Below, one piece after another: positions 1 to 12,500 of a stretch of 64,000 nt of DNA. The stretch is from the NCBI RefSeq assembly GCF_018831695.1, contig NC_056704.1, positions 6,407,345-6,471,344 of the forward strand. Reading direction: 5' to 3'. Each line of letters opens with the position of its first letter. The first letter of the stretch is position 1. The notes below the pieces were generated by a model. The model did not search any database and had not been told where the DNA came from. It saw only the letters and a program-made list of their open reading frames with translations. This DNA is from Puntigrus tetrazona (taxonomy: Eukaryota > Chordata > Actinopteri > Cypriniformes > Cyprinidae). The position numbers and the translations under genes are program-made.

Positions 1-505
1 ACTTAAAATTACTGAAATGTACCTGCCTACACTACAAAATATAACTAGTATATAACATGGTTCATCTTCTCAGTAGCTCTTCAGAGAGTGAGAGAGAGCT
101 TGTTATATTTAATAGAAACGTAANNNNNNNNNNNNNNNNNNNNNNNNNNNNNNNNNNNNNNNNNNNNNNNNNNNNNNNNNNNNNNNNNNNNNNNNNNNNN
201 NNNNNNNNNNNNNNNNNNNNNNNATGTGTGTGTGTGTGTGTTTTATTATTGGTATGTATAAAATATTTATATTTTATATGCATTTAGTTTTTATTTCAAA
301 ATAAAAAAAAAACCTACTGAATCAAGATGTTTTAGAAATAAATGCACAAAATTGCTAACACTGTAACTCAAATTATAGTGAAAAAACTAAAAGATTAACA
401 ATATCAGTATAACATTATACAATATAATATATATTATTAAATGTGATAGCCGAATCAAAAGGTGTTGTTTAAAGATGCTGAGATTGTGTTTTTGTGGTGT
501 TTCAG
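1..505 (+). other. agap1 intron, 5' edge of window
   Basis: AT-rich intron sequence with a (TG)n microsatellite interrupted by a 100-N gap (124-223). No coding exon is seen before the acceptor at 501-505. The short open frames here are artefacts of the N run. Confidence 0.7.
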
Positions 506-647
506 TTCGCTGCATGGGTGGATGCAGTGGTGTTCGTCTTCAGCTTGGAGGACGAGATCAGCTTCCAGACAGTTTATAACTACTTCCTGCGTCTTTCCAG
601 CTACAGGAACACGGCAGAGGTTCCCATGGTGCTGGTGGGGACGCAGG
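506..647 (+). CDS. agap1: agap1 exon: GTPase-like domain
   Basis: The exon translates as FAAWVDAVVFVFSLEDEIS..., ending in VPMVLVGTQ. The acceptor is ttcag at 501-505 and the donor is G|GTGAGT at 648. The stretch VLVGTQ aligns with the G4 position of small GTPases, where Ras-like proteins have NKxD. AGAPs carry TQDA there, which fits the family's atypical nucleotide-binding domain. It ends in phase 1. Confidence 0.93.
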
Positions 648-3600
648 GTGAGTCATAACACCATCACTGACTCTATTCTTCTACAGTAGAACACAGGATG
701 CACCAAATCTGACGTGCACTTGTTTTTATTAAACCCGCCATGAAAGTCTCGCACTTAGTCATAGTCTAAAGGTGACAAAATGGTACATTTGTCTTGCTTT
801 AACAAAGCAGCAGGATATGAAGTCTCATCTGCACTGAGCTGAAAGACTCTTTCTTACACATTTACCCAGTACTTCCATGCAAATTGCGCTTTGATGAGAC
901 ACATAATTAACAATCATGTGCATGTAGACGCTTCACTGTCGTTATGTGCGCCGAGGAGCGAGTTTAAAGGAATAGTGCACCTGAAAATAATAATACGCTG
1001 TGATTTATGCCATCGTATGATTTCTAGATGCCATCAGCGCTGCCAACCCGAGAGTGATAGATGACGCCCGGGCTCGAAAACTGTCCAACGACCTGAAACG
1101 CTCCACGTATTACGAAACCTGCTCCACCTACGGTCNNNNNNNNNNNNNNNNTTCGTGACCTTTAGGTTTGACCTCTGTAAGTGTAGCACGTAGCTTGTCT
1201 TTTATATATAAATATGGATCCTTATTGGACTAAAGTACTTTGTTGTTCCTGATTATTTTTGGTAATATTTTTATTTGAATCCCGTATAAGCGTTAATAAT
1301 TATTATATAAGTATTTTTGTAAAGAGATTGAAAGAAGGTTTTTTTTTGTTTTTTTTTTTGAAGAATAAATCTAACCCGTCCAAGCCGGTGGAATTTTAGC
1401 CATTTATTCANNNNNNNNNNNNNNNNNNNNNNNNNNNNNNNNNNNNNNNNNNNNNNNNNNNNNNNNNNNNNNNNNNNNNNNNNNNNNNNNNNNNNNNNNN
1501 NNNNNNNNNNTATATATAGAAAATGACCCTCACAAATGTGTTTAAATAGACTAAAATGTTATTAACACTTTACAATAGTGTCATTTGTTAACATTGTATT
1601 AACTAACATGTACAAACTATGAACAATATATTTATTGCAGTATTTTTTTTTTTCTTTTGCTAATGTTAAATACAATCATTCTTTAATTCAATTTAGCTCA
1701 GTTATCAACTAATGTTAATAAACACAACTTGTGGTTTTAGTAATGCACCAGTAAAGGCTAAATTTGGCATTACCTAAGATTACTAAATGCTGTAGAAGTA
1801 GTTTTTTGTTTTTGCGTTTTTTTGGGGGGGTTACGTTATAACATGTCCCGTGCTACACCTCCCCAAAAATATAATATTTATTNATTCAGAATTCATTGTA
1901 TTTGTGAAAGAAAAGGTTTTACGTTATAGTCACTGGTTTGGAAATAATGAAGATCTTTATTCACCCATTCCAGGTATCGTCTTTCATTTTTGTCGTTGCC
2001 TTTAAACATTTTTTTGAAAATGCTATTATAAAGGATTTTGCCGAACCATTTCACATCAAAGATTGCATTTCTAAAAAAACGTGTTTTGACCTCTGTTTTT
2101 TTTTTCTCTCTCTATTGTGGACACTCATATTCGTCATCGCCCCTTAACCGCTTTCGTCAGCGCTGTTGCTGCTTCTCTTTACTCTCTTTCCTTTCAAATG
2201 AGAGGAGATGCTCGTTTATGATTATAATTAGCCGATTAGCGTGGTAGCGTGTCACGATGAGTCTAAATAAACACAGCTGCACGGCATTTCTGCTGGAGCG
2301 GCAGATGGGACAGGGAGAGCACGCGAGTACTGCGCCGAGAGACTTTTTTTAGCCGAGTAGCATGGCGTTTGCCCTTGGACAGTGCTCTCTCACCTGAAGG
2401 TAAATGTTTATGACGGAATCATCATTAAAACTCAGACGTTTAATAGGTCCAATTAAAACAATGACTTCATTTACAGCGGGATGAGAGCCGGCCCTATTTA
2501 TTGGGAGCTGGAGTAATTGAGTTCTGGGCACTTGGACCGTTAACTCCCTCCTGACTCCTGAGAGCCACTTCAGTTTAAAGGATTGAGGAAGTTTCTGAAC
2601 ACCAGAGGGCGAATGTTTGAGGCTCATGGGAAAACCAATCTAAACACTATTACAAGCGTTTAATCAGAGAATTTCAATTTTGAGTTGACAGTTCGCAACT
2701 TAAGAGTAACTGTTGAGTTCGGAGAGGGAATAAAAAGCCACTCTCTACTCTTCTTTCCCCCGCACGTGTCTGTTTTAAGGGATTTATGGGTTAAAGAATG
2801 AGCTGTTCTCCGTAAGCTTCTCTGCACATGATGGGATCAATGTCGTTAGCCGCGAGATGACGAAGCGCTAGAACATCTCTCGGCGGGCCGGGTGCAGATT
2901 GCCACAGGGGCCGTCAAGCGATCGATAGCGACAGAGGCGAGCGATTGACTGACGCCGCCCTTTTCCTGGCGCGGGCAGAGCACCGAGGGAAAAGAGAAAT
3001 GGACGAGGGATGGAAAATGTTGAAATAATGGGCCTTGGAGGCTTTGAGAGCGGGGCGAGCGCCGGCCTGTGGAGGAGAGTGATGGGCGAATTAGGGGCGG
3101 CTTGGGTTAGTGATTCCATACACACTCTCATGAGGGGTAATGAAGTGCACCACTTTACCCGTCCGACTATAGACTGAACTGGCGCTGCGTTTACTGCAAC
3201 AGTTTTCTGCCGTGGGTCTTACTCCGTAACGCACAAATCCCCCCTAACCTTTTCAACTTCTCTGTCATTGCAGTGGCTCAGAAAATAGTCGCGACCCGGA
3301 AGAAACAGCAGCTGTCGATCGGACCCTGTAAGTCACTGCCTAATTCTCCAAGCCACTCCTCCGTCTGCGCAGCGCCCGTTTCCGCAGTGCACATCAGCCA
3401 GGTGAGTGTCCCGCATTTAAAAACATACCTTTTAGATCGTCGTGTAGAGGCAATTTTTGTTTGCTCCCCAAAAGCACCTCTTTGTCAACCCCCCCCCCAA
3501 CCAAGCAGACAGTAATCCTCTTCCACATGGCTCAATCCTCATTGATTTCTCATTAGCAGTGTACAAGTGAGCCTGTGTTTGTGCAGCCAAGCTTAGAGAG

Positions 3601-4068
3601 GCTTACAGAAGCTCAGAAGAACTGGAGGCTTGTGGCGTTTCTTTGTAACGTGAGATTATTTTCTTGCTTTGTTGTGTGTGTCGCAGACCAGCAATGGTGG
3701 AGGCAGTTTGAGCGATTACTCTTCTTCCGTGCCATCCACTCCCAGTACCAGTCAGAAGGAACTACGTATCGATGTACCCCAAACTGCCAACACCCCTACG
3801 CCAGTCCGCAAACAGTCCAAGCGGCGCTCCAACCTCTTTACGGTCAGTTCGTTCTCCTATTAGACATATGGGCGTGATTGAATTTAGTAATTAGTGCATT
3901 AGTTAAAATTGCCGCAGTAACAGCAGTCGGTTTGTTACTTGTACCAAAGGAATACAATACATAAATTTATACATTTGAGAAATGTTCAATTGAAAAATAA
4001 CTATTTATATTTATTAGTGCTGGGCAATGATTAATTTGAGATTAAGAAGTTTAAAAAGTTTTTATGTA

Positions 4069-4123
<55 letters not shown>

Positions 4124-7100
4124 NCGTTGTGTGTATACAACAATTTAGACACAATTAATTGTTGCCCGGCACTAATATTTATTTACACTACCATTCTTAA
4201 TAGTTAATAGTTTGCTTCATTTTAAGTAAATTTTTAAATAAATACTTTTATTTTGCTAGGGTGCCTTAAGGTGATTAAAAAATACAGTTTAGAATATTGT
4301 AAAATATTGTGCTTTTGAACTTTCTCTTTTCCACAAAAATAGCAAGGAGCACTACTGTAGTCAACATTATAAGAAGAAGAAATATTTCTTAAGGATCAAA
4401 TCAATTATAACGGTAACGATAAAATACAATTTTAAAGAAAGGCTCATTAAATTGTAACGTTTCTCAGTATTTGTTCTTGAATGTTTTTTTTAATCCAATC
4501 AATACAACATTCGTCAGCATCTTCTAGGTCATGTATTATTTTACTTTTATTCACTTGACGATTTCCAACTGACTACTTCAATCTATCCATTTCATATTTG
4601 ATATGATCGGTAAAGCCTGTCGTTCTTCTGGTTTTGTATGCTGCTTAGTAGTACACATCCAGCACATGTACCGCATGTCTTGCTTTCAAGAAGTTGTGGG
4701 GGTGGGGTCACGTCAAGGTCAAGATGACCCCTCCCACACCCCCTTGACTTTTGAAGTCATGTGTGTGCCCTGCACTCCAAACTGGATCTAGTCTGAAGTC
4801 AGGCTCAATTAGCAGGAAGCTCGCCTTTGACTAAAATGATGTCTTCTCCCCCACAGTCTCGGAAGGGAAGCGAACCAGACAGGGAGAAGAAAGGGATGGA
4901 TGGCCGCGCAGACAGCATTGGAAGTGGCCGCGCTATCCCAATTAAACAGGTAGGGTCTGGCCGGCCGTCTGGACTGGTATAATTGGAGTCCAACAGCGGC
5001 GTATTGTGGACGAAGGGGCCTCAGATCAGTACTCAGACCCACACAAAGCCCGTTTGATGCCATCTCCTTGATTAACAGTGAAAGCACGCACTTGACATCA
5101 ATTAGAGCCAGGCTCTCCCGTGTGCTGAAATGAGATCATTAGGATAAGAAGTGGGAAGGGATTTTTCTCTCCTCTACGCACCCCCCCCAGCCAAAACCCC
5201 TACCCCATCTCACTCTCCCACCTTCTTTTTCCCTGTCAAACGAGGGGATAGAAAAAAAGCTAAGAGGGCCCTAATGAAGTGCAGTCTACCAATCTGCATA
5301 CGGGCCCGTATTTCCCATCAGCCCTCCCCGGAAAGCTCGGATTGGGTCGCGAACGAGCGGTGCGCGTGGGGAGGGGTGAATAAGAAACAGAAAGTGATGT
5401 GAAGAAGACCCCCCTCCATTGCACCGTGGGAGAGATTGTTTGACTTGGCCTTAATTTGTCGCAAACAAGAGTGCGTAGCTAGAGAGTAAAGGAGCTAGCG
5501 TGGGGGTGGGGGGGCGAGATCATTCTCGGCGCATCTCAGCTGGAGTGAAAGAATCAGGTAATTAGCGGCACTAATCGTGCCCTCTCATGTCAGCGCCGTG
5601 GCCTTGTTTGTAATTTTCTAATGAACAAATTGCATCTCTGATTAAAGCTGCCTTTAAGTGAGATCTGTGTTTATTAGCGTGCCACAGCGGAGCAGCGCTT
5701 CCGTCGTCCACCGTGCAGCACAGCTGGCGTTCAAGAGCGCAGATGAAGACCTTTCGGATGTGTGCGACGCGTTCGCATCGAGAGGCTCTGTAGGAGGCAG
5801 GGACATTTATACCAGACACCCAGGCAATGAAACGGCCCTCTTTTCTGTAAATTAGACATTGGAGAATTCACAGCATCCTCACTGGCATTGTATATATTGA
5901 AGTCAATTAGTGCAATCATAATAAAGATGTCAAAATATGTGCTGTGAATCTATTAAATGACATTAAATTAGATCTATTATTTCAATTAAAAAAATATTCA
6001 TATTCAGCTCATGTGTCGTCACATAACATACCTCTCAAGTGTGTGTGTGTGTATAGAATAGTTCAAGTTTAGCCGTTTTTGAAAAGAAATAAGAAGCTTG
6101 GTGTAATATTTTATTATTTTCTTAAAGAAATTTTAGCAAAGCAAAACGTTTGTCTGCAGGAAATAACATCTTATATGAAATAATGCACCCTATATGTATA
6201 TCATATAGAGAACCCCCAAAGACCCTCATGCTATAATGTTTACATTTTAACAAGTTTTTTTAATTGATACTTTTACTCCACAAGGATGCATTGAACTGAT
6301 CCAAGGTAACAGTAAAGACATTTGTAATCTTAGAAAAGAAATAAGAAAATATTTTTAACTTTCCAATCATTAAAGAATCCTATAAGAAAGTTTCCACAAA
6401 ACGCTTAACGGTAATGTATGAGGTGTAGGGAAATATAGCATAGCATATTCACATGGTAATTACATTTTCTGTAAAAATAAATGTACTGTGTTTTATGTTT
6501 TGAATAAAACACAATACATTAATTTATTGATACATATATACATGTATATATGTGTGTGTGTGTATATATATANNNNNNNNNNNNNNNNNNNNNNNNNNNN
6601 NNNNNNNNNNNNNNNNNNNNNNNNNNNNNNNNNNNNNNNNNNNNNNNNNNNNNNNNNNNNNNNNNNNNNNNNTTTTTTAAAGGTCTAATAGTTTTTATGT
6701 CGTTTTTTTTTTTTTGTGAAGTAGTCCAATATGGTTAGATTTTATTCAGTTTGTCTTTTTTTTTGTTTTTGGAAAAGCCTTCTCATTTGTTTGTGCACTT
6801 TAGTGTTGCTCTTTATTGGATGATTTAACCACTATATTATTGATGTTCCACTGATTTCCTCAGGTGCTGTAGTTATGTCTGTGCGAGATTTATTTTTTTG
6901 CCCCCGTTTGCAACATCACAAGACCTTCAGGTTGTCAACCAGAGGAGGGTAAAATAGAGGCAAGCAGGGTGTCACCGGCCTGGGCCTTAAATAATGAGCG
7001 ATTACTCCCATCAGAGAATTGACGTGGTGTTCAATTAGCCTCTCCTGCTGAATGATCGCTTGTCATCTTCCCGATGAATGTGTAAAATTAATATACCTAG

Positions 7101-7298
7101 ATCCAAAGCAGACGAGGCAGCTACCTGCCCAACACAACATGCCTGGAAGAGACCCCACACTCACACCATCATTAAAAGATCATCTTCTGTTTTCTCTCTC
7201 AATCTGTCCATCTCTTTCTATCTTTCTTTCCCTCTTTCATTTTTGCTCTTTTTTTTTTTCTCCTGAGCTTCTTTCTCTCTCTTTCTCTCTCTCACTCA

Positions 7299-7338
<40 letters not shown>

Positions 7339-9066
7339 TCTCAGTCTTGGTTAATGAAGTAATGGATATTCACCCTATGTGACAGATGGGCCGCTAGCGG
7401 CAGCACCCTTGTTAGGAAATTAAAAAGCTCGTCAACTTGTGTTTACCACTCAGCAGGAGAGCCTGTTGTTATTTCACCCAGGAAGCGCTCTTCTCTTGTC
7501 TTAAACGCTGGGTCTAAGGGTGTACNNNNNNNNNNNNAAAACAAATATATACAGTATGTCACCTGAGGCCAGGCTGATCTCAGAGCAGTTCAACAACATA
7601 TATGAAATAAAATAATGTGAAAGTCACACTAGAGGACGTGATCAAAAATATATGCATATAAATATATTTTTAAAGAAAAACGAGCAGATAGTAAATGAAT
7701 AGAATGCTCTTATACTGAAACATCGGCCTTGCAGAGATCGACTAATACGAGCTCCTAAAACGTACTACAAGATTCTGGAAGATAAATTCTTCAAACAGTG
7801 GTTCAAGATGCTGGTCCTTCAGTAGTCCCTCACAACCTATCTGTCCATGAAGCATCTGAAAAATGTTAGTCTTATTAAGTGAGGGTCATTTTTTTTAGGA
7901 TTTTGTACCCAAGCCACATCTCTAAGAAGCTGACACGTCACACTTGTGGAGGCTCCACAAAGGTCGCAGTTCTGGAAAATGATGGGGCCTGAGTCTAAAT
8001 GGTTCCTGATTGTTTCTCACCTAATTCTTGACATTAATACTTAATTCTTTTTCTTTTTCTGTCTCTGCTGACCCAATGAGCATTGTGCTGGCAGATGGTC
8101 ATTTTTTAGCTTTGCTAATTCAATTATTACATTAATATTGCATACTTCTCATGGGCATTTAATAATTTTATTATTTAGTCTGAGTTCAGTCTCTTTCTTG
8201 GCTTATTTTATCTTGTAACAGAAAATATTTTGTGTTTTTGACTTTCAGTCTTTTCCTGGACAATTATATATCACTTATAAATTATTAAAAACAAAACAAG
8301 CAGTAGTTATTAAGATTGATGTGGTTTGGGATTGGTAAAATGTTCTTGAGAGAAAAATATGACGGAATAGAGAGTGTTAGAGTTAAAAGGTAAAAAGTGA
8401 TAAATGTCACCAAATAAGGTTTTTATTTTGCTATTTCTTAACATTATTCTAATATAGCTCTTTAGTAGCTNNNNNNNNNNNNNNNNNNNNNNNNNNNNNN
8501 NNNNTTTTTTCAGAATCAGATTGCAAACTTCATTTTATTCAAATCCCATTACATCCAACTCTGTGGCGTAAAAACCTTTTTTTAAACATCACTAAATAAG
8601 ATAATAGCAATCATAGTTGAAATATAATGTTAACATTTATCACATACAAAATAAGAAAAAAAATCATACAAATATATTACTACATTTTGCAGTTACAATG
8701 TAATGAAAATCATGACAAAGCTTTTTGTCTTTTTATTTTACATGCATCAGGAGAAAGAAGTCTGGCACCGACTTATATAAGTGTGTGTGTGTTATAAATA
8801 CATTTATTATTAAACATTACTTTTAAAATCTGTATTACATCCCCCCAAAAAATTATTTTTGTTATATGCTGTAGGAAAAAAAACAAAGTATTTTAAAGTC
8901 GAGGTGAAGGTTATTATTTAGTTCTTAGCATCTTGTAAATGCACTTCACTGTCACTCCTTTCGCTAGATCATTTCCGCCTGTTTTTTTCCTTCAGACTGT
9001 GTTTAGATACCAATTACCACGTAATTAGGCCAGTTTAACGGTGTGTGACAGTTAGGGATCGTGGCA

Positions 9067-9099
<33 letters not shown>

Positions 9100-9485
9100 T
9101 TCAGGCTGTGGAGTGACTGAAAGAAAAACAAGAAGAGAAATAGGCAGCGAGTGACAGAAACTTGTCTGCTCTGGTGTTGCACGCTTCGTGGCAGCCAGAG
9201 CAAGAAATCTATTATTATCCGTCCTGTCTGCGTGTTAATGTTTAACAAGTCCAGCGAAGTGACACGCCGCCGCAGCAGCGTAATTGCTAATCAGCGGACA
9301 GTTTTATTCCCTTCTTGCCTAATGAATTTGGCTGAAATGAGGTGTGGGCGGCCGGACCCTTAAACGGGCAGTCAGCCGCCACTGATGTGCGTAGGAGAGG
9401 AAGGTTAGTGCTCGTGTCATAGTGCTAATGCGCTCGCTAACACTCCAAGGGGAATTTGCATGTGTAGCTCACAGTGCGTTTTTTT

Positions 9486-9560
<75 letters not shown>

Positions 9561-12500
9561 CTCCTCAAAGTGTGCAAATAAACTGTCTGTCCACTTGAGT
9601 GCAAAATAATTGTTTGTAAGTGTGAATATTGGGGGACACTTTATGAACCATGGACATTTTTAGCCCTCTTTCATGCTATAAATTCTTTTTGTACAATGCT
9701 GTTATTGCGTGATGAGAATTAAACTTTGCGTTTCTGTTTTTGTGTATCAGGGCATGTTGCTGAAAAGAAGCGGCAAGTCGCTGAACAAAGAGTGGAAGAA
9801 GAAATACGTCACACTTTGTGACAACGGAGTCCTCACGTATCATCCTAGTCTCCATGTGAGTACCAACACACACACACACACACACNCCTGCCCTGTTAAT
9901 GTCGTTATTATTCACAGTTCACCCGTCACTGTAACATCCAGATTTTCTTTATGTCCTTTTCACTGACGTTTAACGGATTAACGTGTCCGCCTCAGTAAGC
10001 ATGGTGTCTGATGACACGATCTTAATTACAGACTCATCTGTTTGCACGGGGCTGACGTTGTTGATGTGTAATATAACGCTGTAATGGCTTGTCATAATCA
10101 CCAACTCAGACGACCTGTTTGCCAACACACCAATGGAAATGGCCGTCTTTTATTGGTTGTTTTCCCTCTCTGGATTTTTTTTTTTTTTTGGAGTGATAAT
10201 CAGACCGTATTGTTAGCGCTAACCAATCCCGAAGTCATTTGCCAAACACCTCATCACGGATGCAGATGAAAGATACTATATAGAATGAATGGATGAAGGC
10301 ATGGACTGGAAGTAGTCAGACCTTGTGCTTAGTTTTATGGTTTAAATGAACAAGATGGAAATTATATTCTTTTTCATGTTCTCCACAGCCAATAATTCAC
10401 CATACGAAGCACGTAGTAGTGAGTGTATGAAATCTATGACATTTTTTACTTAAAAGGATGGGTAATATGAGGTCCAGCCATTCAAAAAAAAATTATATAA
10501 GCAAACACTTAAAATAATATGTGAGGTCGTTAATATTTTCCTACTTTAGAGACATTTCTAGAATACAGGATGCTAGAAGTTAAGAAAATAAATAGCATAG
10601 CGTGAGATCAATCATTTCAATCATTTTCATTTTGTAAAGATGAGACTTGGACTTGATGCCAAATGGGATAACTGAAGGGATATTTTTCATTAAATCAAGT
10701 GAAACAATTTTGTTTGGTATACTTATACTTTATACTNNNNNNNNNNNNNNNNNNNNNNNNNNNNNNNNNNNNNNCACAAGTGAAAATATTTTCGCTAATT
10801 TCTCATCATTCTTGTCTCATCATTGTTTTTTGTGCACTCAAACACTTCAGTTTTTGAAGCTTTGAAATTGCTGTTTAACTATACTTTCCAAAAAATACTN
10901 NNNNNNNNNNNNNNNNNNNNNNNNNNNNNNNNNNNNNNNNNNNNNNNNNNNNNNNNNNNNNNNNNNNNNNNNNNNNNNNNNNNNNNNNTTCTACACAGGC
11001 ATCAATTAGAGTGTTTGCGGAGGCTAATAGAATGAAACTCAATCAGGGCTCTTAATTGCTCAACTATGTGAAAAAGAAATCACATTAATGCAGCTGATTA
11101 AGAGGATGGCAATAGATGCAACCTAATTAGTGAGGAAAAAATCTCAAATAACTCATCCATGTACACATCCATTACAACCACGCCACAACTTCATAGAATC
11201 TTTTTTTGAGGCACATAACTATTGTGTTGATTAAATTTGCAGTTTTGTTAAACATCGTGATTATGATTTTAGCGCAGTGCAGTCTGATAGATTCATCGAC
11301 GTGGGGCATCAATTTTAAATGCACATCTGCCCCTGAAGTGGCCAGATGATGATCTTTTCATCAACCGTTCTCATTCGAGCACTCAACTCCCTTAACTAAA
11401 TCCCTCAAGTGGCTTGCTCGTCCTTTATTTTAAATCAAGAGTTACATATGGACCAGTCCCCGGAGTGTATGTCCTACATGGAACGCAATAACATATGTTC
11501 TTCAATAGAGCAGCTTCGTGGAGTCTTTCGCCTTAATGAGCAGGGGCAAGGCTTTGAGAGCGAGAGCGTACCACCCAGAACTGCCATACATCAGCTGAGT
11601 GCCAATCAAATAACACAAAGACCTGAGAATCTCTGTGTATGTGTGCAGCACCGAGCAATTTACAGCAAGAGCATAACGTGTCCATCCCTCACTAGAGGCC
11701 AACAAAAGGGCAATTCAAAGCCAAGAGCTCTCAACACGGTTTAACAAGCCACAGGAGAGCCCTTCAGGAGTGGCGGGCCAACAGCTTGCGGCTGGTAATT
11801 GCATCCCTATTAGCATTGAGTAACTTTCATCATCAACGCAAGCAAAGCCACGCGCAAATCCAGACAACGCAGTCAGAATCCAAACACATGCTGCGACGGC
11901 ATGCTGTGATCCGCAGAAAAGGAAAAAGAAGCTCGCGGGAAGATTTTACATGTGTTCTGAAAGGCTGGTTTTCTGCATACAAAGTGCACCGCACCATGAA
12001 TATCAAATGAATTAATATTGATTTCTTCACCTCCGGAGGGTGGGCAGAATTAACTGTGTGCTGACAAAATAAATTTAGTAGACACTTTTCATCCGAAGTG
12101 TCTGCTGCTGCTGTTGTAGTAATCCTTTTGTCATTTTTTACTGGGATTATATGCAGAATGTTCATGGGAAGGAGATCGACCTGCTACGGACTACAGTGAA
12201 GGTTCCAGGGAAGAGGCCCCCCAGGGCCATCTCCACATGTGCGGCCCCCAGTCCCAAAACCAATGGGTTGACCAAGGACATGAGCAACCTGCAGCTTGGG
12301 CAGACACCAGGTATCACGATCGTGCTTTTGTTTAGTTTTTTTCTGTTTTGTTCAGACTTTTTTATTAAATAAAATTGGATAATAATATCACAAAAAAAGT
12401 GTAATAATTAAATGTTTTTTTAATTTATTTAACATAAAATATATGCTGGCCATTTATCGCTATATGTACATTAATGCTTTTGTTTTGCTTTGATTTTTGT

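Larger units (their letters stand above)
4950..9750 (+). other. large agap1 intron, 4.8 kb
   Basis: The first kilobase (4950-5910) and 6870-7060 are repeat-poor, with TAAT/ATTA motifs, and are candidate regulatory DNA. From 5930-6870 it is AT-rich with a degenerate repeat (6230-6420) and a 100-N gap. A (CT)/(CA)n tract lies at 7190-7336, Ns at 7526-7537 and 8471-8504, a T28 run at about 9067-9094, and a (CT)n tract at 9488-9555. No exon is visible; short reading frames are not gene-like. Confidence 0.5.
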
